From Apis mellifera (lineage: Eukaryota > Arthropoda > Insecta > Hymenoptera > Apidae), in the NCBI RefSeq assembly GCF_003254395.2, contig NC_037651.1, forward strand, positions 8,438,001 to 8,502,000: DNA of 64,000 nucleotides, in the 5' to 3' direction. Shown in pieces: positions 55,749-64,000 of this stretch. How positions within the stretch are numbered: the stretch's first letter is position 1; each line of letters starts with the position of its first letter. Under the pieces are notes generated by a model, which saw nothing but the letters and a program-made list of their open reading frames with translations, ran no database searches and was not told where the DNA came from. A program made the position numbers and the translations under genes.

Positions 55749-55790
55749 AAAAAAAAAAAAGAAGAAAAGAAAGAAAGAAAGAAAGGAAGG
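55749..55790. repeat. Poly-A / (AAAG)n tract
   Basis: A12 followed by GAAGAAAAGAAAGAAAGAAAG. Confidence 0.9.
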
Positions 55791-56914
55791 TGCGATTTTT
55801 CCGGTGGCTCTCGTACGCGCGAAATCCATCCCCCCTCGAGCTCTGTTATATATTTATACCGTGCCCCGTGATTAATCGGCCGCCTCATTAATTACGACGA
55901 CGGTCTATTACGTATGCGTGATCGCGGCCGACCACGCCGAGACCTTCGCCCCCTCGCCTCCTCGCCAATTCCCGGGGGAATCCTCCCTTCTTCCTATCGT
56001 AATCGCATCGTATCGGATGGAAAATTCCACGGAATATGAATTTCGAGAATCGATTCGAGAGGTGAAACGCGTTTAAGAAAGTTCTTGCCGAGTGTCGAAG
56101 AAGCGAAGTCTCTCAAACGGGTGAGAGCTGTTTATTACGGCTGTTGTAAATTGGCGTGGATCGAGAGTAAGATAAAGGTAAGGAGGAGGCTGAATCTTTT
56201 CGAAGGGAGGAGGGGAAAAGCTTAGACGATGCTCGATTCTATTTATTATCGACGGGTTCGGGCGGTCGAATCGCGCTCCGTTTTCTCCGATTAAAATGAA
56301 CGACAGTGTTTCTCGACGCGACTGCGGCGTACCAGGAAACGGAAGTGACGTCACCCACGGTCGAGCTGCTGCTACTCCTCCTCGGTGTAGAGCGCGCGCC
56401 TCTGTGTGCCTCTCCGTCGCCCGTTTCGTTTATTGGAATCGTTTGTTTGTCTTTGACCCCGATGGAACTTTATCGACGCCGGTAGACTTTGTTCCTTTCA
56501 CCCGCGATCGTTCGTTTCGCTCGTTCCCCGTTTCGAAAGAATGCTATATTTCTTTTTTTCCTTTCTTCTTTCTTTCTTTTTTGTTTTTCTTCTTCAATCG
56601 CTACGACGATTCGAATCGTCGAATTCGAATCGGTTCGCGATCGATCATCGACCGAGAAGTTTCTGCGGAATCGAAGCGATCGAGGATTAAGCGCGAACGA
56701 GTTTCTCTTTCTTTTTTTCCTCTTTTTTCTTTTTTTTTTTTCCTCCCGCTCCTTTTAACGATTGACCGATCGTGCACGTCGATTCGAACACGTGCCCGGG
56801 GAAGGGACCTGTTTAAATTCTCGGATGGACACTGACCGGGGAATCGAATAAGGTTTTCGAATTAACCGGGGGGGCCCATTCAGGGAATGTACGTGCCTTC
56901 TGTACGCACGGGGA

Positions 56915-56962
56915 GATACTACTACTACGACTACTACTACTATTAATACTACTACAACTACT
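56915..56962. repeat. (CTA)n triplet microsatellite
   Basis: ATACTACTACTACGACTACT then further CTA triplets with TTAATA and AACTACT interruptions. Confidence 0.92.
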
Positions 56963-57246
56963 GCCGAGAGAACGTCTTTTGAAAAGTGCGGTTAAACGAT
57001 ACGAGTAAATGGCCCCTACTTGTACTCGGGCGAGCGCAACTTCGTTGAATGTATCCGTCGCGCTCGCTTGCCTCTTTTGATCGAATCGCTGGAAATCGTT
57101 TGTACGGTTGGAGAAAAATTCTCGCTGGAAAATTAGCGGGGAGGAGGAGGAGGAGGAACGAGGAATCTGAATGCGTTCGAACGAAGGGAAGGGCGAATTT
57201 AAATAAATCCATTAAACGCGCGGGTTGGCGACGTCACAAGTTGATA

Positions 57247-57274
57247 TTTTTTTTTTCTTTCTTTCTTTCTTTCC
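57247..57274. repeat. Poly-T / (CTTT)n tract
   Basis: T10 then four CTTT units. Confidence 0.9.
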
Positions 57275-57951
57275 GTTTCCCCGGATGGAATCGGCCGGTG
57301 GCCTCTGTATCAGCGGGCCAGCCTCCTTCACCTTCTCTAATTGACCACGATCCGCGATCTTGCACCCCCGTTGCCGTGGCGCGATAGGAGGGGGCTGGTT
57401 AGGCAGGGCGGGCGCGATTTTTGAAATTTCAAATCCGGATTTGCGTTGCAGATGCAGAAGCCCCCTTGGCCAATGTCGCGCTCAACGAGTATAATGTTTT
57501 CCTCTCAATTAAGCCTTAATTAAGTTAAAATTAACATCGTGGATTTCTCCCTTCCCCACGCCCCCTTCCAGGGAGCACCCACCTCGAGTCCTCTCCAGCT
57601 TTGGGTGGCCTGAACCGCGTACAGCCGCCGCCAAAAACCATCCGAAACGAACGATCGATCCGCGCTCCGACCAAACGATCCATCTCCTTTCCCTCTTTCT
57701 CTCTCCACTCTTGTCTCTCTTCGATCGATCCGTCTGGAGTTTGAAAACAAGAGAGGAAGGGAGAGGGAAGAGCGGTAACGAAAAGGAGAGAAATTAGGAA
57801 TCGATGATTAACGTTATCATTATTTCGAAGATCCATTCTCGTTTGATTCATCCTCCCCGATATCGAGAGATTCGTCGTCGATCGTTTTCCATTCCTGGTC
57901 CGTTTTCATCCCCTCCCCTCCTCGGACTTTCGATCGGATGGAAAACGGTCG

Positions 57952-58119
57952 ATGGCGAACGGTGGCGATCGAAGACGGAACGAAAGAAGAAATGGACGGG
58001 GCGGCAACTTTTGTCCGTGGATGTACGAGCTGGTGGCTAGCACCACCGCGAAGGTGTCCACCACCACCATTGCATACGTGTGGTATGGGTTCTACTGGGA
58101 ATCGAAAGCCTTCAGATAA
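57952..58119 (+). CDS. Candidate 55-codon small ORF
   Basis: An ATG-started plus frame. The N-terminal half is Arg/Asn/Gly-rich, the C-terminal half hydrophobic and aromatic (pieces NFCPWMYELVASTTAKV and IAYVWYGFYWESKAFR). It lies in a repeat-poor patch containing GTGGCTAGCACCACCGCG. No family recognised, no cleavage or amidation sites. ORFs this short are common by chance. Confidence 0.06.
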   Translation: MANGGDRRRNERRNGRGGNFCPWMYELVASTTAKVSTTTIAYVWYGFYWESKAFR

Positions 58120-60345
58120 ACCAGCCTTCATTAGGGCGAGGATGATCAGACAACGCGATGGGCAACGTTGCTGCTGGCGTTGGTGCTGCTGTTGCACGCC
58201 CGCTCGCTCACCACGACACGTAGAGGCCGTGGATTGACCGTGGACACGTTACCGAACCAGACGATCCCTGCGTCCCCGTGTGTGTCCTGCCTCTGTGTTC
58301 CTGCTCACCGTGGGTCCCTTGTCGACCGAGGATTATGCTAAAAGGACACACGGGGAGCGCTTCCACGTCTCGAATTAGGAAGACTCTTCGCGAGTTTTAT
58401 CACTACCGGAATTGTGTCCCGGGACCCTTCCTTCGCTGCGTCAACCAGCCTGCTACCGCGTAATCGATGAATAAGAATCGACCTCCACTCTTTTCCTCTC
58501 TCTCTCTCTTTTTTCTTTTTTACGTCCGCGTCCACCACCATCCTACTTCTCTCTTTGCATTTCCTTCCTCTTTTTCTTCTCTTTCTCCCCCTTTATACGT
58601 TTGCCATCCTCTTCTTCTTCTTCCTCCTCCTCCTCTCGTTCGTTCGTTTCCTCGCGAAACGAAAATTTCCTTTTACGAAATAGCAGCGATATTCCGAACA
58701 CGCGTGCAATCCGATGGTGTAACTTCCGCGAGTGTACACCGTCCGATCAAAGCGATTAAAGAAGAGGCCGGAACGAACGGGTGGTCACGTGTGGTTGCAC
58801 GCAACGTGACGCGCAATGGTGCGTGCCTGGAAGGCCGGAGAAGCGTGGAAACAGGGTTGGGGCAGCAATTTTCCGGAACGCCTTGCTTCCACTCCGCGAC
58901 GGATTTCCAGAACGATTAGACGTTTCGATTTCCTCCTTTTTTTACACGGTAGCCACACGGTTCGCCGTGCGCTCGGCGGGTAAGCCGCCACCGTTCGATT
59001 TTTATTCGATCCGCGGGCCGAGCTCGTAATTCTATTGTTTTCACGGACTATTAAGTGTCCGGTAATGGCCCGCTTCCGGTTAAACGAGGATGCTCGTGAG
59101 CACCGGCAACTCTGGAACTCGTCGAATGCAGGAAAGGGCGCGGCCCGAAGCCTAATTCCTTGAAAGATTAAGGAGAGGCCTTCCACCTCCTCCCCCGCCA
59201 CCTTTTACCCTCCGCCGCTCTACCCTTTTTGCGCCCCGACTATAACGCTCGTTATCCGCCAACGAAGCGGCCTATTCCGCTTCCTTTCTCACGTCGTTGT
59301 TTGTCCTCCCTCGCGACTCGACCCGGGCCTACATGATTTACGATCGATACTCGCCTCTCCCTTCTCCGCCGATTTCTCGATCGGGATCTCGCGACGCCAC
59401 GTTTTCGCCATACGCGTATATTTATAGAAATCGTCGAAGGATTTTTCTTTTCTCTCTCTATCTCTCCTTTCTCGATTTCGATTCTCAACCTCATCCTTTT
59501 TTTCTTCTCCTTTCTCCCCCCCCCTCCCTCTCCTTCTCTCCTTTTTTTTATTTATCGAGCGTATTTGATCGTAAGGTTCGGTAAGAGGAGAATGAGAATC
59601 GCCTGTTCATGATAATCATGAATGAAAAAACGTTTTTCCATTTCGCGTTTACCAATGAACAGTGGCGGAATGCAGCGACACACGTTAGCGCGTGTCGACG
59701 CCCGAGCCGTGAGCGGAATGTCCACGACTGATTAATTTCGAGCGTTTAACCTACATGCGAGCAGTCGCCGAAGGTCCCCGTCAGGCCGCGCGCATCGTAT
59801 CCGAACCTCTCCTCGACCACGTAGGCATCCACGCTTAATCAAGTTACGTATAAACGCGTTAAAATACGTCTACACCAAAAAATTCATTCTCGTTCGAAAT
59901 TTCGTCTCGAGTTCTTTTTTTTTTTTTTTCCTTCAAAGATAAAAATCCAGATCGATCTGGAACGCGATCAGGTTTACGACACACTCTCTCTCTCTCTCTT
60001 TCTCTCTTCTCTACGGAGATCTCCGTATTCCGAGAAATCCTAATCGGAAAGACGTCGCGTACGTGTTCGAATGGAATCTCCGGTACCATAGCGTACTCGG
60101 ATATCGGAACGTTGCTTCTGCGTCCGATCCATAGTTGTATCCGTAGGAATGAAAGAGAGTGGAAGGACGCAAGAAGAAGGAGGAGGAGGAGGAAGAAGTA
60201 GCGGAAAAAGGAGCGAAGAAGTCGAAGGAAAAAGGAAGAAGAAGAGGATCATCGACGGTAGGAGAGAACGTTGTCTCCGGATCGGAACGCGCGCGAGTCC
60301 GCGTATCGAGTCGTCTACGTAAAAGTGCAGCTATAGTCTTTGGGT
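58120..60345. other. CpG-rich unique DNA
   Basis: No confident gene. Near 58165-58200 a plus frame reads a Leu-rich stretch (TLLLALVLLLHA) like a signal peptide but has no ATG. C/T tracts at 58488-58520 and 58560-58635. C7 near 59517. T-run 59918-59931. Purine tract 60148-60248. 59640-59850 is repeat-poor. Confidence 0.5.
60148..60248. repeat. GGA/GAA polypurine tract
   Basis: AAGAAGAAGGAGGAGGAGGAGG-type triplets with a few CG interruptions. Confidence 0.85.
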
Positions 60346-60457
60346 AGAGTAGAGTAGAGAGACGGAGAGAGAGAGAGGGAGAGAGAGAGAGGGAGGGAGA
60401 GGGAGGGAGGGAAGGAGGGGGAGAGAGAGAAAGAGAGAGAGGGAGAGAGAGAGAAAA
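60346..60457. repeat. GA/GGGA polypurine array
   Basis: TAGAGTAGAGTAGAG pentamers followed by over 90 bp of GA and GGGAG repeats with no pyrimidine except one C. Confidence 0.93.
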
Positions 60458-60759
60458 AGTGTGCTCGCTCGGAATAAAAGAGAGGAGGAGAGAGCTAGAG
60501 AGGGAGAGAGCGTCCTCCGGAGGCCCTCGAGGTTGGTCGGAGGTGGCTCCGCCTCGTGTCCGCCTCCAGAACCCGATTGGATGGCAAATTCTCCCGCCTC
60601 GAGGCTCATTTGTTTATTAATGTTGTAATCACCCGCGTGATCCTCTTTTGTCCCGTTCCCTCCGTCTCTTCCACACGGCTCTTGTCCCGCGGAATGCGAC
60701 CAGTTTCGTCTCGCTTCTTGCAGCCTCTCCTCGTCCTTCGGCTCTCCCTGCGCTCGCTA
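60458..60759. other. Unique CpG-rich DNA between opposite-strand tracts
   Basis: No gene. Separates the purine array on the left from the pyrimidine tracts on the right. Confidence 0.5.
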
Positions 60760-60842
60760 CTCTTTCCTCCTTTCCTCTTTCACCTCTTCTTCCTCTTCTT
60801 CTTCCTCCTCCTCCTCCTCTTCTTCTTCCTCCTCCGTCTCCT
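60760..60842. repeat. CTT/CTC polypyrimidine tract
   Basis: TCTTCCTCTTCTTCTTCCTC-type triplets, one A in over 80 bp. Confidence 0.92.
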
Positions 60843-60960
60843 TCTCACGCTCCGCTTCCTCTACTCCCTCTCTCCACCCCTCGAACGCGAGCAAACACTC
60901 TCTCCCTCGGAGGAGCCCTCATTCTCTTTCTCTGCGTTATCGCTCACGGTCTCGCTCATT

Positions 60961-60995
60961 TTCTTCTTCTCCTCCTCCTCCTCCTCCTCCTCCGC
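60961..60995. repeat. (CTT)(CTC)n triplet tract
   Basis: TTCTTCTTCTCCTCCTCCTCC run. Confidence 0.9.
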
Positions 60996-61046
60996 CATCC
61001 TTTGCCGCGGCCTCTCCGAGGGGACCAACAACAGCTTCGTTTCTTC

Positions 61047-61099
61047 CTCTCATCGTCGTTCATCTCGTCGTCGTCGTCGTCGTCGTCTTCTTCTTCTTC
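61047..61099. repeat. (GTC)n(TTC)n triplet repeat
   Basis: CTCATCGTCGTTCATCTCG then seven GTC/CGT triplets then TTC triplets. Confidence 0.92.
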
Positions 61100-61279
61100 C
61101 CCCGCTCGCTTTTCTTCGTCCTTTTCTCCACCCGCGGCTACCTCCTTTTCCACCCGAGTTCGCGCCACCGCTCCCTTTCTCCTCCCCCTTTTCCATCCGT
61201 TTCTTCTCCTTTTGCTCCCTGTCGATCGCGCTCGTGTTCCAATCCGCTCTTCGAATTTAAACGCGCACCGCTTGGTAAA

Positions 61280-61305
61280 TAACGAACGAACGAACGAACG
61301 AACGA
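61280..61305. repeat. (GAAC)n tetranucleotide microsatellite
   Basis: AACGAACGAACGAACGAACG, five units. Confidence 0.92.
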
Positions 61306-61322
61306 GCACAGTGGCCGCCGTT

Positions 61323-61712
61323 TTATCGCTCGTTTCCCGAGCTTTCGTTAACCGGAATTTCGAACCCCCTTCCCCCTTTTGCCGCTCGATCGGATCGATG
61401 GCCAATCGACTGGCGTTTCGCTGCTTTTGTCAAATACCAGGCGAGGATTTCCAGCGCGAGATATCGTGACGGCCTGTTTGTTTGGCCTGTCTTCGACGAC
61501 GTGACGGCGACAGGAAACGGGACGACGACGGGAATCGACGTTGAGGGACGTTTACTCAGCCAGCCTGACGTTTCGAACGAAATCCAAGATGCCGGCCGAG
61601 ACGTGGAACAACAATCTCGGGTGAAAGAACCTAAATAGTCGTTCCAGAACGAAGGAAAACCGTGTTCCCTCCGAAGTATGAGCGCGGACGTTTTATTTTT
61701 GGATCTTTCCAT
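61323..61712 (-). CDS. Candidate small ORF, 129 codons, unknown product
   Basis: ATG-started minus frame in a repeat-poor stretch flanked by repeat-rich DNA. The translation is Ser/Thr/Arg-rich and mixed (pieces GFPSFWNDYLGSFTRDCC, SIPVVVPFPVAVTSSKTG and YLALEILAWYLTKAAKR). A short hydrophobic part lies mid-protein (residues about 58-70). No known domain, no signal peptide. The ATG of a plus frame overlaps. The stretch may instead be a conserved non-coding element. Confidence 0.1.
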   Translation of the reverse strand: MERSKNKTSALILRREHGFPSFWNDYLGSFTRDCCSTSRPASWISFETSGWLSKRPSTSIPVVVPFPVAVTSSKTGQTNRPSRYLALEILAWYLTKAAKRQSIGHRSDRAAKGGRGFEIPVNESSGNER

Positions 61713-62756
61713 CTATTCGTTATCTCGCGCATTCGTTATTAGAAGGGGCTATTCAATCGCCGTTGCTTTTCAAATGCCAGATTTCCCTCCCTTTCCGCGC
61801 GATCGCGTAGGCAGATCTATTGTCTCTACGATTTCCCTCTTCTTCTCCCCGTTTTTTGCCCCGTCAACGTTTGAAAATAGTTTTCCTAGAGGCGTCACGA
61901 AGAATCGAGAGAGTATGGAATGCAACAATGGTACGGAATGAAATGGAAATCGTACGCGTTTCGTTTCGATTCAACAACAGATCGGAGAATCGAAGCTAAA
62001 TGGAGCGTGTTTCATCATTTAGCTAGTAGAATCGATTCATCGCGATCCCTTTCCTTCCCTTTCGATCGATTAACCGATCGAGGAACAGACGACGACCGTG
62101 AAATCGAATTTCACGTGAGCCAATTCTAACCGAGAATCGAGCCGATGATTGCGTTAAGTGTTTTCTTTTTTCCTTTTCTTCTCTTTCTCGTCCACTCCGA
62201 TCCCCACCGATCCTGATAAAATTTAATCAGGGACGGAAGCGGCGACGGCCGGTCGAGGGCCGATCTCTCATCTCTCGAGAACAAACTATGAATTACCACG
62301 GGTAAACACAGGTTGGTGAAATTCGGTGCGGATTCGTCGCAACGACAGCTGACCACGATCCAGCTGAAATTCGCGAATCGTTCCCTTCCGTTGCGTTACA
62401 GGGTGGAAATCGAGATACCTCGTTTCGGGCCCGGATTTGCGAGGGAGAGAGAGAAAGAAAGAGAGAGAGAGAGAGGGGCCAGGTTTCCGCGCGTGGACGC
62501 GTTTCCAAATGTAGAATTCGTGGCGCGGAGGGCGTGGCGCTGCGGTACGCTTCGTTGTTATTCCGAAATGACGAATCATAATGTATAATGCCCGAGCGGC
62601 CTTTTCCCTCGTGTTGGTGCACGTAGGTGCACCTGTCCGTGAAAGCACCTTTGGTAGTAAAGTGATACGCCGCCCCCGTCCCTGGCCCCCGATCATCTCC
62701 CCTCGTTCTATTCCCTATCCTCCTCCGATTCGGCCGCGTTTCGTTTCCTCCTCTTC
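61713..62756. other. CpG-rich unique DNA
   Basis: No gene. GA tract at about 62440-62475. Several GATCGAT words. 61700-62130 mostly unique. Confidence 0.5.

Positions 62757-62788
<32 letters not shown>
62757..62788. repeat. (TCG)n triplet microsatellite
   Basis: CTCGTCGTCGTCGTCGTCGT and further units: about ten perfect TCG triplets. CpG-containing triplets at this length are unusual and are read as Ser, Arg or Asp/Glu in different frames. Confidence 0.95.
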
Positions 62789-63949
62789 GCCTCCTCTCTC
62801 TCTCTCCTCTTCTTTTCTGCACCACGTTGGTTGGCCCTGTAACGGGGCCCCAGCCCCAGCTAGTACTTACACGGCTTATTCAAATGAAGCCGGGATTGCT
62901 CGATGTATCTCGGGGCTAACTGGATTCTCAAAATTAAAAAAGGAGAGTAGGGGGAGAGGGCGAGCTGCTCCGTTTCGAGCCGCCGAAACGAAGAAGCGAT
63001 TCGAGGAACGCTTTTGCTTCTTTTCTCTCACCGCCGCCTTCTACGCCTCCGTCCTTTCCTATCTTCTTCCTCTATCTCCCTCCTTCCTCTTATTCTCGCC
63101 TCCCTTTCTTTGTCCACCTCGTCTCAGTCTTATCGGTTTCGTTTCTCTTAACGTTCGGCCTCGTCATCGTGCCCTTCGCCGTTTACCGATCTCTCTCTCT
63201 CTTTCTTTCGTCTTCCTCTCGAGCGAGGATTCAAGGAGTGGCGCTGCGACAAACCGAAGATTATGCGTTCTTCTACCTATATAGAGAGCTATTGAACCAG
63301 CAAACTCCATTCTTTCCACGCTTCTCTCCCGATATCTACGTCGTGCCAAAGTCATCTCATTCCAACTTGCCTCTTCGTTCCAACGTGAAAAATTCTCTAT
63401 TCCGATCTTCTTCCTCCAAGGACGTCGAAATTTTATCCTATCCTCGGCGGAAACGTTACGAACTCGGGCAACGAAATTCTCCGAAAATTTTCCAACCACG
63501 ATCGCCCATTGTGCCCCGAATAGGGACATCCCCCTATTCAACGAATACGAATTGCGTGACCGTAAGCAAGCCTGTCGCCACGTTAAAAAAGCGAGTTTCC
63601 CTTTGGAAAAATAGCGCGTGAAAATCTTATACGTTCCACGGCGGGCGGAAGAAAGGCGAATCCGTTGAAAATCGTGCAGGAATCGATCCCTTCTCGCGAT
63701 CTCGCGTCAGCTGCGAGCCCATTGAGGAAACGGTGCCGTGTTTGTCCAACAGATTTCCAGCCAGGATTCGCCGAGATTTATAACAAATCCGGTACGAACG
63801 GTTCCCAATTTAGAAAGCGGGTATCCGAATCGGCGATGAGGTAACGATCCAATGACTGTGTGGATTCGCGAAACCGTTCGCAATTTAAATTCGAAAGTAT
63901 CTTCTCGCCCGCTCCCGGAACCGTTTCAAATGACACTTCGTATCGATAC
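62789..63949. other. Unique DNA
   Basis: No confident gene. C/T-rich stretch about 63050-63115 and a short CT run near 63190-63205. The plus frame 63169-63621 is mixed but begins in a CT run and shows no domain. Confidence 0.5.
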
Positions 63950-63981
63950 ACGTGTACACATATATACATATATATATTCAT
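63950..63981. repeat. (CA)/(TA) microsatellite
   Basis: CACGTGTACACATATATACATATATATATTCATA run close to the right end of the window. Confidence 0.85.
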
Positions 63982-64000
63982 AGGGTGGAGACCAGGTGTC

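Larger units (their letters stand above)
55522..57951. other. CpG-rich unique DNA
   Basis: No confident gene. A/AAAG run (55749-55790), CTTT patches near 56551-56595 and 56705-56745, CTA triplets (56915-56962), T/CTTT (57247-57274). 57497-57540 has CAATTAAGCCTTAATTAAG homeodomain-type words. Confidence 0.5.

Noticed and set aside
60556..61469. 234- and 273-codon Ser/Leu/Phe-rich plus frames
   Set aside because: They follow CTT/CTC/TCG triplet repeats; triplet repeats do not introduce stops.
1..64000. Known insect microRNA seeds (for example let-7, bantam, miR-1, miR-10, iab-4)
   Set aside because: Scanned by eye for the best-known mature sequences on the plus strand and partly on the minus; none seen. 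This is not a complete search.

Overview
The window reads as eukaryotic nuclear DNA, most likely from a hymenopteran insect and bee-like. I infer this from a CpG-rich background full of tcga and cgaa words, a very high density of (GA)n/(CT)n, (TA)n, AAAG/CTTT and homopolymer repeats, strong local swings in base composition, and no compact prokaryotic gene order. No species marker gene is visible, so the assignment rests on composition and style only.

No protein-coding gene, rRNA or tRNA could be identified with confidence. Almost every long open frame is low-complexity (runs of S/L/F, R/E or K/E) produced by reading through purine/pyrimidine tracts and microsatellites, where stop codons are rare. 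The window looks like an intergenic stretch or a very large intron, possibly near a developmental gene. A few stretches are repeat-poor and have balanced base use. I list the best of these as low-confidence candidate exons (around 16.1-16.6, 24.9-26.35, 33.6-33.9, 46.8-47.2, 58.0 and 61.3-61.7 kb) or candidate regulatory elements. None shows a domain I recognise.

Layout. 1-1.82 kb: a 26-bp minisatellite with a nested 289-bp higher-order unit. 2.5-3.1 kb: GA/CT arrays, including a GA tract with regularly spaced GACAAGGG blocks. 3-17 kb: CpG-rich unique DNA with many short microsatellites. 17.69-18.29 kb: a decaying tandem array of about 72 bp. 21.82-21.90 kb: a CGATA pentamer array. 24.9-26.35 kb: a GC-rich block, a CTG/CAG run and two mutually exclusive candidate exon sets. 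29.8-32.0 kb: a sharply AT-rich island with no open frame of note, holding a decayed repeat of about 27 bp built on TCGCGAATAAA. 32-52 kb: CpG-rich unique DNA with purine/pyrimidine tracts. 52.8-53.4 kb and 60.3-61.1 kb: very long polypurine and polypyrimidine tracts. 53.8-64 kb: further unique CpG-rich DNA with microsatellites.

Because no gene is established, no pathway or operon logic can be claimed. The most informative content is repeat architecture and short clustered transcription-factor-like motifs, all of which need comparative data to judge.
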